Below, piece by piece: positions 7,688 to 17,350 of a DNA stretch of 64,000 bases. The stretch covers positions 106,209 to 170,208 of the forward strand of contig NZ_JADKCX010000003.1 of the NCBI RefSeq assembly GCF_016718685.1, written 5' to 3'. The DNA is from Haliscomenobacter sp. (lineage in GTDB: Bacteria; Bacteroidota; Bacteroidia; Chitinophagales; Saprospiraceae). Made by a program: the position numbers and the translations under genes. The notes beneath the pieces were generated by a model. It was not told the DNA's origin and searched no databases. It worked only from the letters and a program-made list of their open reading frames with translations. The stretch's first letter is position 1, and each line of letters begins with the position of its first letter.

Positions 7688-9988
7688 CTATTTGCTAGCC
7701 GTTGGAGCCAGTTTTGCCAGTTCCTCAGCGGTCCAGGATTGTTTTACTTTGCGGTGTTGGTCTCTCAGCTTTTTGACCTCATCAGGTTGTACAATCAGCA
7801 GCGGTTTGTTCCTCATGGCGGCGTTTCGATTGGCGGCAAACTCATAGCGACCATAACTTAAAACCGCAGCAATCCACTCATCGGTATTGTCTTTCATGGC
7901 GGGCATTTCGCTGGGGTAGGTTTTGCCTTCGATGGGGCCTTTTAATCCATGTAAAAGGATGCGGATAGCGTTTGACTTGTCTCCGTTCAAGTGTTTGGAT
8001 CCCACTAAAGCTGGCGCAGCATTGCTGGGTAGTCCTTTGCCATCGCCACCATGACAAGGCGAGCACATGGATTGATAAATTTCGGCGCCTTGTAAAAGCA
8101 ATTTTCGATCGGCCGCTGCAAAGCTGCCCAGTCTGCTACCATAGACCCTGAAATCCTCATTTTTGTCCAGGCTGGTTTTTACGCTGGTCAACATGGTATG
8201 GTTCGGGTTTTGGGCCAACAGGTCTTTAGCCAGCTGTTTGGCGCGATCATTTTTACTGGATCCCAGGGACAGTAGCAATTGTATTTTTACGTCATCGTGC
8301 CCATCGTTCAGCATTTTACCCAGGTGTTCAATCATGGCCTGGTCGTTCTGTTTTACGTAGGATTCACTGATCCAGACGGCTGCTCTGCGCACTTGCGGGT
8401 CAGTGTCTTTCAGCGCGGCGAACAGCACATCCTTATTGATGGCCTGCAAACCTTCCAGGGTCCAGAGGGCGTGCAAGCGGCCCAAGGCAGAAGGAGCTTT
8501 AGGCAATGAACCCTGCTGACCTATAGCCATTTGGGTCAATGCCGGAACCACCGATTTGTCGCCAAGTACGATGATTTGTTTTTGCGCATTGTCGCGCCAC
8601 CAGCCGTTGGGATGGTCCAGGTGTTTGAGCAAGTCAGCGGCCGGAACATCTAGCATTTTAGGCTTCGGCCCAGCCTGGTATCCATCGTGTACTAGGCGCC
8701 AGATCCGGCCCCGTTGATTGATTTTGGCCAAACCGTACTGGTCAATTTTATTGCGTAAAAAACTCCCCTTCCGGGTCCAGTTCGATTCCTGAATGATGCC
8801 CCGGTTCATGTCTACGATGTACAGCAGACCATCCGGCCCTGTGTAGGTATTCACAGGGCGGAAGAAAAAGTCGGTACTGGAGATGAATTCTTTGCGATCG
8901 TAGGCATTTTCCAGGTATGTTTTACCATTGCGGTTGATCACTTTTGCTCGTCGTACGATGCGGGCTACTGGCTCGTTGATGATGTAGTCGCCCACCATAT
9001 CAGCCGGAAGGCGGTCACCTCGAAAGATGGCTTGTCCGTTTGCGGCAGTAAAGTGGTTCAGGGTGCTATCCGAACGCAGGCGCTTGGGGCCTCCTTGTAC
9101 GTCCGGGTTGGAAATGCTTGACCAAACCGGACTGAATTTTTCTTCGCTGTAGGCATCGGCAAATTCCAATGCACCGTACTTCGGATTGATTTGAAAACCA
9201 GAACCCGCGTTTTCGCCTCCTCCGCGGCTAAAAAACAAACGGCCATAATTGTCGTGGGTCAGGCCCCATTGGCCATTGGAACCACTGTGCAGTGAATCCG
9301 GCTGGAGCATGCCATTGACGTAGCGAAAACGCACGGGGTCTACAGTTTGGTAAATGTAATTGTCGAGGTTCCAATCCAGGCCGCTTCGTTGGTGCTCGAG
9401 GTTTCCGGGAGCCACTTTACCTACGGTGTAAACCGCCTTTTTTTCATCGGCTACGCCATCGCCATTGGTGTCTTTGTAACTGTAAATGTCGTAGGTATCG
9501 GTTTCATTCACTAGCAATTCGTGGTTGACGCAAAGCAGCATGCGCGGCAGCACCAAATCTTTAATAAAAACCGAACGTTTGTCCATTTTGCCATCATTGT
9601 TGGTGTCTTCCAACAAGATGACCCGGCTTTTTGCTTCTTTGGTTCCCGTACCATCGGCATCCTGGGTGTAGGTTTCCATTTGAGCGACGTACATTTTTGC
9701 ATTGCCGTCCCAGGTAATCACCACGGGTTCGGTGATCATGGGTTCGCTGGCCACCAATTCCAAGTGGAAACCTGCTGGAACCTGAAACGCTTTTTGACTT
9801 TGCGCCGGGCTAAGTGGTGTCATGTCGAAAGGAGCAATGGGTGGCAGTGGCAGGCTGTCGGGTTTGGTGGCGGGAGCCGCAATGGCAGCAGTGGCATTGA
9901 CTCCTCCTGTCCCCGTTTCTTTCTGAACTTTACATGCATACAATATAGAAAATGCACATAAGCAGAGTACAATGATGTTCCTGTTCAT
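7688..9988 (-). CDS. Lipoprotein: membrane-bound dehydrogenase-like propeller, HEAT repeats, cytochrome c
   Basis: A 766-residue lipoprotein (lipobox SILYAC, Cys19). Residues about 65-430 match the PVC-type/NPCBM-associated membrane-bound dehydrogenase propeller (GSGFQINPKYGALEF, a run of DTNGDG-like calcium-type loops). Residues about 450-600 look like HEAT-type helical repeats (ADPQVRRAAVWISE-like units). The C-terminal domain is a class I cytochrome c with heme site CSPCH (642-646) and a likely axial Met near 694-697 (EMPAM). It probably oxidises a sugar or alcohol in the periplasm and passes electrons to its own heme; no assigned substrate. It sits 52 bases upstream of the ThuA gene in the same leftward cluster. 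Confidence 0.82.
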   Translation of the reverse strand: MNRNIIVLCLCAFSILYACKVQKETGTGGVNATAAIAAPATKPDSLPLPPIAPFDMTPLSPAQSQKAFQVPAGFHLELVASEPMITEPVVITWDGNAKMYVAQMETYTQDADGTGTKEAKSRVILLEDTNNDGKMDKRSVFIKDLVLPRMLLCVNHELLVNETDTYDIYSYKDTNGDGVADEKKAVYTVGKVAPGNLEHQRSGLDWNLDNYIYQTVDPVRFRYVNGMLQPDSLHSGSNGQWGLTHDNYGRLFFSRGGGENAGSGFQINPKYGALEFADAYSEEKFSPVWSSISNPDVQGGPKRLRSDSTLNHFTAANGQAIFRGDRLPADMVGDYIINEPVARIVRRAKVINRNGKTYLENAYDRKEFISSTDFFFRPVNTYTGPDGLLYIVDMNRGIIQESNWTRKGSFLRNKIDQYGLAKINQRGRIWRLVHDGYQAGPKPKMLDVPAADLLKHLDHPNGWWRDNAQKQIIVLGDKSVVPALTQMAIGQQGSLPKAPSALGRLHALWTLEGLQAINKDVLFAALKDTDPQVRRAAVWISESYVKQNDQAMIEHLGKMLNDGHDDVKIQLLLSLGSSKNDRAKQLAKDLLAQNPNHTMLTSVKTSLDKNEDFRVYGSRLGSFAAADRKLLLQGAEIYQSMCSPCHGGDGKGLPSNAAPALVGSKHLNGDKSNAIRILLHGLKGPIEGKTYPSEMPAMKDNTDEWIAAVLSYGRYEFAANRNAAMRNKPLLIVQPDEVKKLRDQHRKVKQSWTAEELAKLAPTASK

Positions 9989-10795
<807 letters not shown>

Positions 10796-12232
10796 TCAGC
10801 TGTACACGAAATAGACCGTGGTTTTGCAGGCTTTGTTGACGGTCACCCGCACCCAGTGACACGAGAAGCCCGTCGGAAACTCGTGGTGTACGTATCCTTT
10901 GGCGGGTACTTTGATGGTTTGGTAGGTATGCCAGTCACCCGTACCTTTAAAGTCAATTTCGATTTTGAACTCTACCTCCTGGTCGGAGTCCTGCGTGATG
11001 TGGACTACTTTTTTATCAAAACCGGTCATCAAAAACGGATCCGAGGTTTCCGCTTTTTTTACCTCCTTTTCCCACCAGGGTGCCCCCCAACCTGTGGGTT
11101 TGCCCATTTGCCATAACTCGTCGATGTTGCCAAACCAAAGGTTGGACTGCGGCTGCCCGGTAGAACGATCGGTTTGATCGCCCGTTAGCACGAGCATGCC
11201 CCGCCAGTAGCAAAAATCGGGAACCATCCGCAAATGATTGGAAATGGGTCGAATGGCCAGGATGTTTCCGCCGTAAGTGATGGTGGGCATTTCATAAAAA
11301 TGCCGTGGATATCCATCAGGTAGCGCTCGGTTTGGGCTTCACGAATGCGCATCCACTCGGTATTCCAGGCGTGATCAAAGGCATAACTCGCTTTGGGCAA
11401 GCGGTAGGTTTTCCAGGTTCCCGCTTTGTAAAATTTCAAAATAACGGAACCCTGGTCCCAGCCGGTGGCGTAGATGGCGTTGCCATAGGTTTTGTCGGAC
11501 CAGTTCTTACCAGCCACTTCCACATAGGGATTGCGGTCCAAAATGGTCCATTTTTTACCGTCCCATTCGGCCAGACGGCCCGCCGCTCGTTTTCCCAGAA
11601 AATCTTCTTCATAATACGAGTTATTGGCCACTACAACCCGACCATCCTGGGTAAATGCACTTTTGAAATGCACCTGAGCACTTTTGGGAATTTCCAGTTC
11701 ATTCACCAAATCGGCCAGTTGTTTGCTTTTTAGCGTATAGACGTTGGTTTCAAAGAGGAAGCCCCTCCATGGTCAAAAAATACACCATCGAGTCCGGATG
11801 AAACAAATGCTGCATGGTTCCGGTCAAACGATGTCTTTTCAAGTCTTCGATGATGCGCACCCTGCCGAGGGTATCGATGGCATAGGGCCCGATGAAGGCT
11901 TGATCCGATTCGTTGTGGATGTGGCGGTTGGCATAAGTCCCCGTGTAGCTCGTCGGGTGGCGCCGACTGGTCATGTCGGGGCTAATCTCGTAAAGACCAA
12001 GCCCGGACCCCCTGATATGGGCCACGTAGCCCACCGCCCACAACTTGTTTGCCCAGGGAATAACGGCGCCAATTCCTGCTTCGCTGCGGTCTTTGTGGTC
12101 ACTCACGATGGCCATTTGGGGAAACACGCCTTTGATTTGAGTGGGGCCCTGGGCTTGAATGGACTTGCCAGAAACCAAAAACAGCAATAAAGCGAAAATG
12201 AATTTTGAAAAACGGGTTTGCGAAATCAACAT
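10796..12232 (-). CDS. Secreted protein of unknown function (two frameshifts)
   Basis: Reading starts at the ATG at 12232 with a signal peptide (MLISQTRFSKFIFALLLFLV, cut near SIQAQ). The frame breaks twice: at the G-run near 11759-11763, where removing one G gives EGFLFETNVYTL, and near 11294, where adding one T gives GIFYEMPTITYGG. Joined, it gives about 480 residues with many aromatic strand segments (AVGYVAHIRGSG, WILDRNPYVEVAGKNW-like) and a C-terminal part ending KACKTTVYFVYS. The strand pattern suggests a beta-propeller or sandwich. I do not recognise the family. It is the first gene of the leftward cluster with the cytochrome c lipoprotein, ThuA and Gfo/Idh/MocA proteins, though the G/T block separates it from them. 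Confidence 0.7.
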
Positions 12233-12351
12233 GATGGTTTTTTGAAGTAAGACGACGTATGTAGCAAATACCCCGTATAATTGGGCGATGTTTGGGTTAA
12301 TTTGAATCTCACCACCTAAAACTCCACAGACTATTGTCAAAAAATCATCCC

Positions 12352-13077
12352 ATGAAAAAATTTCTAACACTTTTGCTCGCATTGGGTTTTCCCTGCCTAT
12401 TTTATGCCCAATCTGTTTCCCGGAAACCCAGGAGGGCGTGGGGGGGTTGGGGGTTGGCGATGAAGCGGGGGGCTTTGCAAACTCATCGGTTCCACGTGCC
12501 TACTATCGTATCGAAGGAAAAAAAATCTATTTCAGGATGAATGCCAATTGTGCATTAGCTGATCACTTGATCTACGATTTTGATTTAAAGGTTGGCGATA
12601 CCTTATACGTTACTACAAACTTAGCAGAAACTCAAGGTTATACAGGAAGTAGGGGCGTTAGTGTTCACATTGACAGTGTTTCTACGATTGTGGTTAATGG
12701 ATTGCCGCGAAAAAGAATGGCTGTTACTTACCGTTATCGAGACTCGAAGGCAATACGATTCGGTTTGATACAGCGATAGCTTTGGACGAACGGGGTCGCA
12801 ATTTTTCCTTTTTACAAGTGGTGTGTTTCCTGCGGCCACAAATCTTTCCGGGATGCCCGCTCCCCTTTCTGTAGTCCAAGATTGGGTACCGCTACCCGAG
12901 AGCCGATTCAACGGTTGCCGATCCGGCTTTATCCCAATCCTTTAAGCTCGGGTGAAGCCTCAGTCCGGGGCGCGGCGCGCGCTTTTCCCGCGGAGCGACG
13001 CTGCCGCTCAACACGCCGCCAGCCGTGTTCTGACGCTACCAGAACGTCGCGTCGTCGTGGTAAAAAATTTGGCGTAG
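12352..13077 (+). CDS. Type IX secretion cargo-like protein, broken frame
   Basis: Starts with a signal peptide (MKKFLTLLLALGFPCLFYAQ). The frame then shifts near 12430-12445 to read YYRIEGKKIYFRMNANCALADH, LKVGDTLYVTTNLAE and VHIDSVSTIVVNG. Further shifts occur after about 12745. A late segment reads RLYPNP (near 12916-12945), the usual start of a type IX secretion C-terminal sorting domain, and the last codons read RRVVVVKNLA then TAG at 13075-13077, the usual end of such a domain. The stretch 12965-13060 is unusually GC-rich and hard to read in one frame. This fits a short secreted surface protein with three or more indels, either decay or consensus error. Confidence 0.5.
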
Positions 13078-13112
13078 CCAAATCCAATTGTATCGTCGCA
13101 TCAATACCAAAC

Positions 13113-14507
13113 CTACCCTTCCGCCAAAGTTCTCGAGATATCTGTATTCCGCGCCTGAATCGCCGGAATCACCGCCGCAATAAACCCTACGGCCAGTGCC
13201 CCAATGAGCAGGTACAATTCTTCGACAAGGAAAATCCGCCCGGTAAAGGTGTAGCGATACGCCGCCTTCATCTCTCCGGCCAGCAATTCCATCCCTCCGT
13301 GGCTGATCAGCAGCCCCAGGAGGTAGCCCAATACGGACAGCAACAAACCTTCCAGGACGATCATGGAAAAAAGTTTCCCCGGCGAGGCCCCCATCGTACG
13401 CATCAGGGCCAATTCATACCGGCGATCGCGCAGCGAAGAAAAAAGAGAAATAAAAATGCTCAAACCCGACACCCCCATGATGATGAAGGCCAACCAGCGC
13501 AGTGCATCCTGCCCTACCCCCATCAGGCTGTACAAGCGGGTAATTTCGATGGCGGGCGTAGCTGCTTGCATGCTGGTGTTTTGGTTGATCATGCGTTGCA
13601 GGTTCAGCGTGGTGATGCTGCGTCCGTTGAATTGCAAGAGCAGAGATGTGATTTCTTTATCGGGGTAAGTGGTAATCGATTCGAGGTGGTCGTCATCGTG
13701 ACTGTGGTCTTCACTTGCATAATCATTTTCCTGATTGGTGAGTGCAACCGGGCCGACCTGTTGGGTAGTTTCGGCATGATCGTGGTCGGGATCAGCTAAC
13801 TCAGTTGAGTCTTCTTTTTGGTGCTCAGCTTCATGGTGATCCTCTTCTTCTTCCTCGATTGCGGGTGCTACGCCCATGCCCCCATGTTCGTGCACCTCCC
13901 AAATGCTTTGGGCTGCGGTGAGTAAGAGTTGATCGATGGCCGCGCCGGTCGGTTTCAAAATGCCTACTACTTTAAAATCGTGCCCGCCGTGTACGAGGTT
14001 CTCGTCTTCGATCAAGCCATGTGAACTTTGGAATGTACTGCCAATTTTCAAGCCCAGTTCCTGCGCTGCACCTGCTCCGGCCAATACCTCCATCAAGCGG
14101 GTAAAAGAGCGGCCTTTATTTACTTTGGCCTGGTACAATTCCAACAAATTGGCACTGGTGCCCACAATGCGGTAGCCCCGGTAGCTGTCGCCCAGCGAAA
14201 GGGGTACCGCCATTTTGATGAACGGATTTTTGGGATTGAGGTAGGGCATCACATCTTTGATCGGAATATTTCCGGTCGGTGCGTCGATGTGGTACATGCT
14301 CGACAAAATCAATTGCAGCGGGCTGCCTTTGGCGCCGATCACCAGATCAATGCCAGCGAGGTTTTTTTCAAATTTTTCATTGATTTGTCGGTTGACCAGG
14401 AATAAAAAAGAAATGAGGCCAACGCCAAGCGCAAACAGCACGAGGCTGAGCAACATGGATAGTGGCTTATTGGTAAGGTTTTTCCAGCTAAGATTGAGCA
14501 AACCCAT
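13113..14507 (-). CDS. FtsX/MacB-like ABC transporter permease with His-rich loop
   Basis: A 464-residue permease. One membrane helix is near 17-38, followed by a large extracytoplasmic domain and three helices in the last 130 residues (AFIIMGVSGLSIFISLFSSL, MIVLEGLLLSVLGYLLGLL, LYLLIGALAVGFIAAVIPAI). The C-terminal region RRYELALMRTMGASPGKLF is typical of FtsX/MacB permeases. Residues 206-275 form a loop rich in His, Asp and Glu (HEHGG, EEEEEDHHEAEH, DHDHAE, EDHSHDDDH) that could bind divalent metal. The partner ATPase is encoded upstream (14633-15259), with three hairpins between. Transport of a metal-linked or lipoprotein substrate is an inference. Confidence 0.83.
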   Translation of the reverse strand: MGLLNLSWKNLTNKPLSMLLSLVLFALGVGLISFLFLVNRQINEKFEKNLAGIDLVIGAKGSPLQLILSSMYHIDAPTGNIPIKDVMPYLNPKNPFIKMAVPLSLGDSYRGYRIVGTSANLLELYQAKVNKGRSFTRLMEVLAGAGAAQELGLKIGSTFQSSHGLIEDENLVHGGHDFKVVGILKPTGAAIDQLLLTAAQSIWEVHEHGGMGVAPAIEEEEEDHHEAEHQKEDSTELADPDHDHAETTQQVGPVALTNQENDYASEDHSHDDDHLESITTYPDKEITSLLLQFNGRSITTLNLQRMINQNTSMQAATPAIEITRLYSLMGVGQDALRWLAFIIMGVSGLSIFISLFSSLRDRRYELALMRTMGASPGKLFSMIVLEGLLLSVLGYLLGLLISHGGMELLAGEMKAAYRYTFTGRIFLVEELYLLIGALAVGFIAAVIPAIQARNTDISRTLAEG

Positions 14508-14523
14508 ATGAGTATGTTTGGCT

Positions 14524-14624
14524 CCACGACTAAATTCGTGGGGTGGTTCGATTGATATCCTCCACGACTAAAGTCATGGGGTGGTTGTGTATATGCCCTT
14601 CCACGAATACATTCGTGGGAGGGC
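14524..14624. repeat. Three tandem CCACGA...TCGTGG hairpins
   Basis: Three related palindromes lie within 101 bases: CCACGA/TCGTGG at 14524-14541, CCACGAC/GTCATGG (one mismatch) at 14562-14579, and CCACGAAT/ATTCGTGG at 14601-14618, which extends to a 14-bp stem (14595-14624) with one G-T pair. They sit between the ATPase and permease genes of one ABC operon. They resemble dispersed palindromic units and may stabilise mRNA or tune permease expression. Confidence 0.65.
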
Positions 14625-14632
14625 GCAGAAAA

Positions 14633-15259
14633 TTAAAGTTCAATTTGATTCGGGAAACGGTCTTTTAGGCGTTTGTCGTGGGTAACGACCAAGAGGGTAG
14701 AGCCTTGCGCACGGGCTTGCTCTTCCAGTAAATTGATCACTTCTTGGGCATTGTGGTCATCCAGTGCTGAAGTAGGCTCATCGGCCAGGATGATGGGGGC
14801 ATGATTGACCAAAGCACGGGCAATGGCGGCTCTTTGCTGCTCCCCGGTACTCAGACGATCGGGTTTCAAGCGGTACTTATCTGCAATATTGAGGCGTTCC
14901 AATAACTCCAAAATCCGCTCTCGATTGGGCTTTAGCCCAGCCAATTGTTGGGCCAGCGCCAGGTTTTCACCAATGGTCAGTGCCCGTACAAAATGAGATT
15001 TTTGGAAAACAATTCCAATGTTTTTGCCCCTAAACCGGTCAAGCGCAGCCGAGCGCAATTGCCCTACCTCGGTGTCTCCGATGACTATGGAGCCGTTGGT
15101 AGGAGAAAGGAGGCCGCCTAGCAGGTGGAGCAAGGTAGTTTTTCCACTACCCGATTGCCCCAACAAAAGCCAATGCTCAGCTTTTTGCAGGCTAATATCC
15201 GGGAAGTTCATCACCTGATTGCGGTTGTAACTGAACTGTAATTGTTTGGTTTGCAACAT
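14633..15259 (-). CDS. ABC transporter ATP-binding protein (LolD/MacB type)
   Basis: A 208-residue ATPase with Walker A GQSGSGKT (34-41), Q-loop QKSHF (86-90), signature LSTGEQQR (136-143), Walker B IILADE (156-161) and switch histidine in VVTHD (about 191-195). Length and motifs fit the LolD/MacB/FtsE group that drives FtsX-like permeases. It powers the permease at 13113-14507. Start at 15259 gives the usual short N-terminus (MLQTKQLQFSYN). Confidence 0.9.
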   Translation of the reverse strand: MLQTKQLQFSYNRNQVMNFPDISLQKAEHWLLLGQSGSGKTTLLHLLGGLLSPTNGSIVIGDTEVGQLRSAALDRFRGKNIGIVFQKSHFVRALTIGENLALAQQLAGLKPNRERILELLERLNIADKYRLKPDRLSTGEQQRAAIARALVNHAPIILADEPTSALDDHNAQEVINLLEEQARAQGSTLLVVTHDKRLKDRFPNQIEL

Positions 15260-15327
15260 GGAATGAGAATGAGAAATTGAGAAACAGGCATTAAAATAAG
15301 GTCAAAACGGCCAAGTTTTAGGTGAAG

Positions 15328-15361
15328 TTTGTAGTGGATTATTCAGGTAATGTTAACTTTG
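15328..15361 (+). promoter_or_regulatory. Bacteroidota-type promoter
   Basis: TTTG (15328-15331) and TAACTTTG (15354-15361) are separated by 22 bases, matching the TTTG/TAnnTTTG consensus of Bacteroidota sigma factors. The ATG of the lipoprotein gene is 36 bases downstream. Confidence 0.6.
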
Positions 15362-15396
15362 GCAGATTAAATTCTTCAAAAATAAACATCTTTATC

Positions 15397-15828
15397 ATGC
15401 GTGTGTTTGTCTGCTGCTCAATTTTTCTACTTTTTTTTGCTGCCTGTAAACAAGACCAAAAGACAAAAGGCCCTGAAACGGGTTTAACTACTGACCCACC
15501 CAAAGCGGAAGTACGTTTTCGTTGCGAGACCATAAGGGACGCTAACGATGAAAACCCGCAATCACAAGTTTTTTTGGTGGTAAACGATCAAAGCATTAAA
15601 GTTGCTGACGTTTCAGTTTGCGCAGAAATTTCTAAGTCCGATTACAACAATTATCAGATTCCCGCCAATGCACTAAGTGCTTGTGGTGGTTGGTGGGCTG
15701 GCGCGGGGGATTATTTTTACGCAATAGAGATCAAAGGCACAATCTTGGTGATGCAGGGCTGGCAAGACGAAGGGCAAGAAGATGAAGGGTTTCACTACAA
15801 ACAAGTGACGACTGTACCCATCCAATAA
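15397..15828 (+). CDS. Small lipoprotein of unknown function
   Basis: Start is set at 15397, giving MRVFVCCSIFLLFFAAC with the lipobox FAAC (Cys17) and a charged linker (KQDQKTKG). An upstream in-frame start at 15322 would add a non-signal leader and overlap the promoter, so I reject it. The mature part is about 127 residues, with four more cysteines (RCETI, VCAEI, SACGGWW) and a Trp/Gly-rich segment (GGWWAGAGDYFYAIEIKG). I do not recognise the family. It is monocistronic and followed by a long untranslated stretch. Confidence 0.7.
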   Translation: MRVFVCCSIFLLFFAACKQDQKTKGPETGLTTDPPKAEVRFRCETIRDANDENPQSQVFLVVNDQSIKVADVSVCAEISKSDYNNYQIPANALSACGGWWAGAGDYFYAIEIKGTILVMQGWQDEGQEDEGFHYKQVTTVPIQ

Positions 15829-16317
15829 ACAAATATTGCGGCGGAACAGGACTCAATATTTTTTTACAATTTTCTGACGATTTTTTTGCATAAAATATGA
15901 AATGTATACATATTTGTGCATCAGTTTGAGTTTTGTTCTCCCAACGTATTCTTCGGGCTATCTACACACACAATGAACTTTATTTTACCAAGTGAACTCG
16001 CTTTGTGGAGTGTGTTTTCTCCCTATCAAAATCGTATTTTTCTAGGTAAATGCACGCATAGCGTAGTGATTTACCTATCCCATGAATGGATATTGACCCC
16101 CTACTGCCTGTAGGGATTGTGGTTACTTTTATACATACCAAAAAACCTTGGGCATTGTTTTGCCTGATAATTTATGAAGCCGAGTATACATCTCTTGGCC
16201 TCTAATCCTTTTGCATCCACTAGTGTGTTCGTCATTATACACCAGAGGGCCCCACTGTAATACTTGTCAGTTGGGGCACTTTTTTTTGTTGCGCGAAGTT
16301 GAAATTCAAACACCTGC
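15829..16317 (+). other. Structured non-coding stretch, possible small RNA or long 3' UTR
   Basis: No convincing protein gene lies in these 489 bases. A perfect inverted repeat TAGGTAAAT/ATTTACCTA (16043-16051, 16069-16077) and a terminator at 16249-16287 that works only on the plus strand are visible. Because the terminator lies over 400 bases past the lipoprotein stop, either that mRNA has a long 3' UTR or a separate small RNA is made here. A TTTG at 15885-15888 and a TATTTG box near 15908 could be a promoter for it. Confidence 0.4.
16249..16287 (+). terminator. Rho-independent terminator
   Basis: GCCCCACTG (16249-16257) pairs with CAGTTGGGGC (16268-16277, one bulged T), and a run of eight T follows at 16280-16287. 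The T-run is on the plus strand only. Confidence 0.75.
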
Positions 16318-16990
16318 TTAAGTAAAATCCCAAACTGGATGGATGGGCAACGTTGCTTTCAATACAACTGTTGATCCGTTCTGCGGATCCATAAACTCAG
16401 GAACGGGCATGTAGCGCAATACCTTTGTCGGCATAGGCAAAATGACTGGCACCGTACTTCTCATCGCCAATGATTGGTGAACCCAAAGCTGCCAATTGTG
16501 CCCGTATCTGATGAAACCTGCCCGTGTGGAGTTCAACTTCCAACATAGCTTTGGTCTGGTTGTGCTGAATTACTCGATAATGCAGTTGACAGACATCGCG
16601 GTGCTCACCGGGTTCGTCAAAAACTAGGGCTTTTTTTTCTTTTTGGTCTTTGTGTAACCATTGACTTAGGGTAGCTTCGGGGACAGTGGGGACCCCTTCC
16701 ACCATTGCCAGATATATCTTTTTCACACTCCGATGGGCGAATTGTTCATTCAGTTTGCGCAAGGCACTTTTTTTCTTTGCCAACAAAAGAATACCCGAAG
16801 TAACCCGATCCAATCGATGTACGATCCCCACAAAAGGCATGGTCGTCTGGCGGGAGAGGTAAGCAAGTACCTGGTCTTCAATGGTGTCAAAGGCGCCAAG
16901 TGTCTTCTCCACACTCAATCCAAAAGGTTTGTTGACGGCAATCCATGCGCCCGTTTCGGCGATCCACCAATTTGGTTTATTTGCTTGCAT
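16318..16990 (-). CDS. RluA-family pseudouridine synthase (one frameshift)
   Basis: Catalytic motif HRLDRVTSGILLLAKK with Asp61, then TGRFHQIRAQLAALGSPIIGD, typical of RluA-type 23S/tRNA pseudouridine synthases. No S4 domain is present. The frame closes early after IALHARS near 16399; removing one T from CGTTCC (about 16402) restores HARPEFMDPQNG and TVVLKATLP, the usual RluA end, with a stop at 16318 (about 223 residues). It converts a uridine in structured RNA to pseudouridine; the target site is not predictable. Confidence 0.85.
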
Positions 16991-17067
16991 AGTACTACAG
17001 TGCTGTTGTTAGAAAAAACCCTTAGTTTAGCGCACAAAAAATTCCTAATTGTCACAAATAAAAAATC

Positions 17068-17301
17068 ATGGAAGAGCAATCAAGCCCTGATGCACCTGAA
17101 CAAGTAGAAACACCAACCATTATAGAGGTCGTGACCAATGGTCCCTTACGGATTTTGGGGCCACTGGAAGTAAAACTTGCCGACGGCACCATCGTAGCAA
17201 AACCCGGTCCGCGTACTACGTTTTGTCGTTGTGGGGCTTCAGCCAACAAGCCGTTTTGTGATGGAGCGCATAAAACCTTGCCTCCATTCGAAACCCTGTA
17301 A
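17068..17301 (+). CDS. CDGSH iron-sulfur domain protein
   Basis: A 77-residue protein with the CDGSH signature CRCGASANKPFCDGAH: Cys53, Cys55, Cys64 and His68 are the expected [2Fe-2S] ligands. The N-terminal 15 residues are acidic and proline-rich. The segment PLRILGPLEVKLADG is the usual strand before the cluster loop. It is likely a soluble redox or cluster-transfer protein. It converges with the M42 peptidase gene, with a hairpin between. Confidence 0.9.
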   Translation: MEEQSSPDAPEQVETPTIIEVVTNGPLRILGPLEVKLADGTIVAKPGPRTTFCRCGASANKPFCDGAHKTLPPFETL

Positions 17302-17307
17302 GGGCCT

Positions 17308-17344
17308 CCCTACGTGGTTACCCCTACCGAGCAACCACGTAGGG
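17308..17344. terminator. Hairpin between convergent genes
   Basis: CCCTACGTGGTT (17308-17319) and AACCACGTAGGG (17333-17344) pair perfectly over 12 bases. It sits between the convergent CDGSH and M42 genes. No T-run follows, so it may be a repeat that also ends transcription. Confidence 0.6.
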
Positions 17345-17350
17345 GTAACC

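Noticed and set aside
15916..16313. Short frames of 65 and 70 residues
   Set aside because: Low-complexity, without start signals, and on both strands of a structured non-coding stretch.
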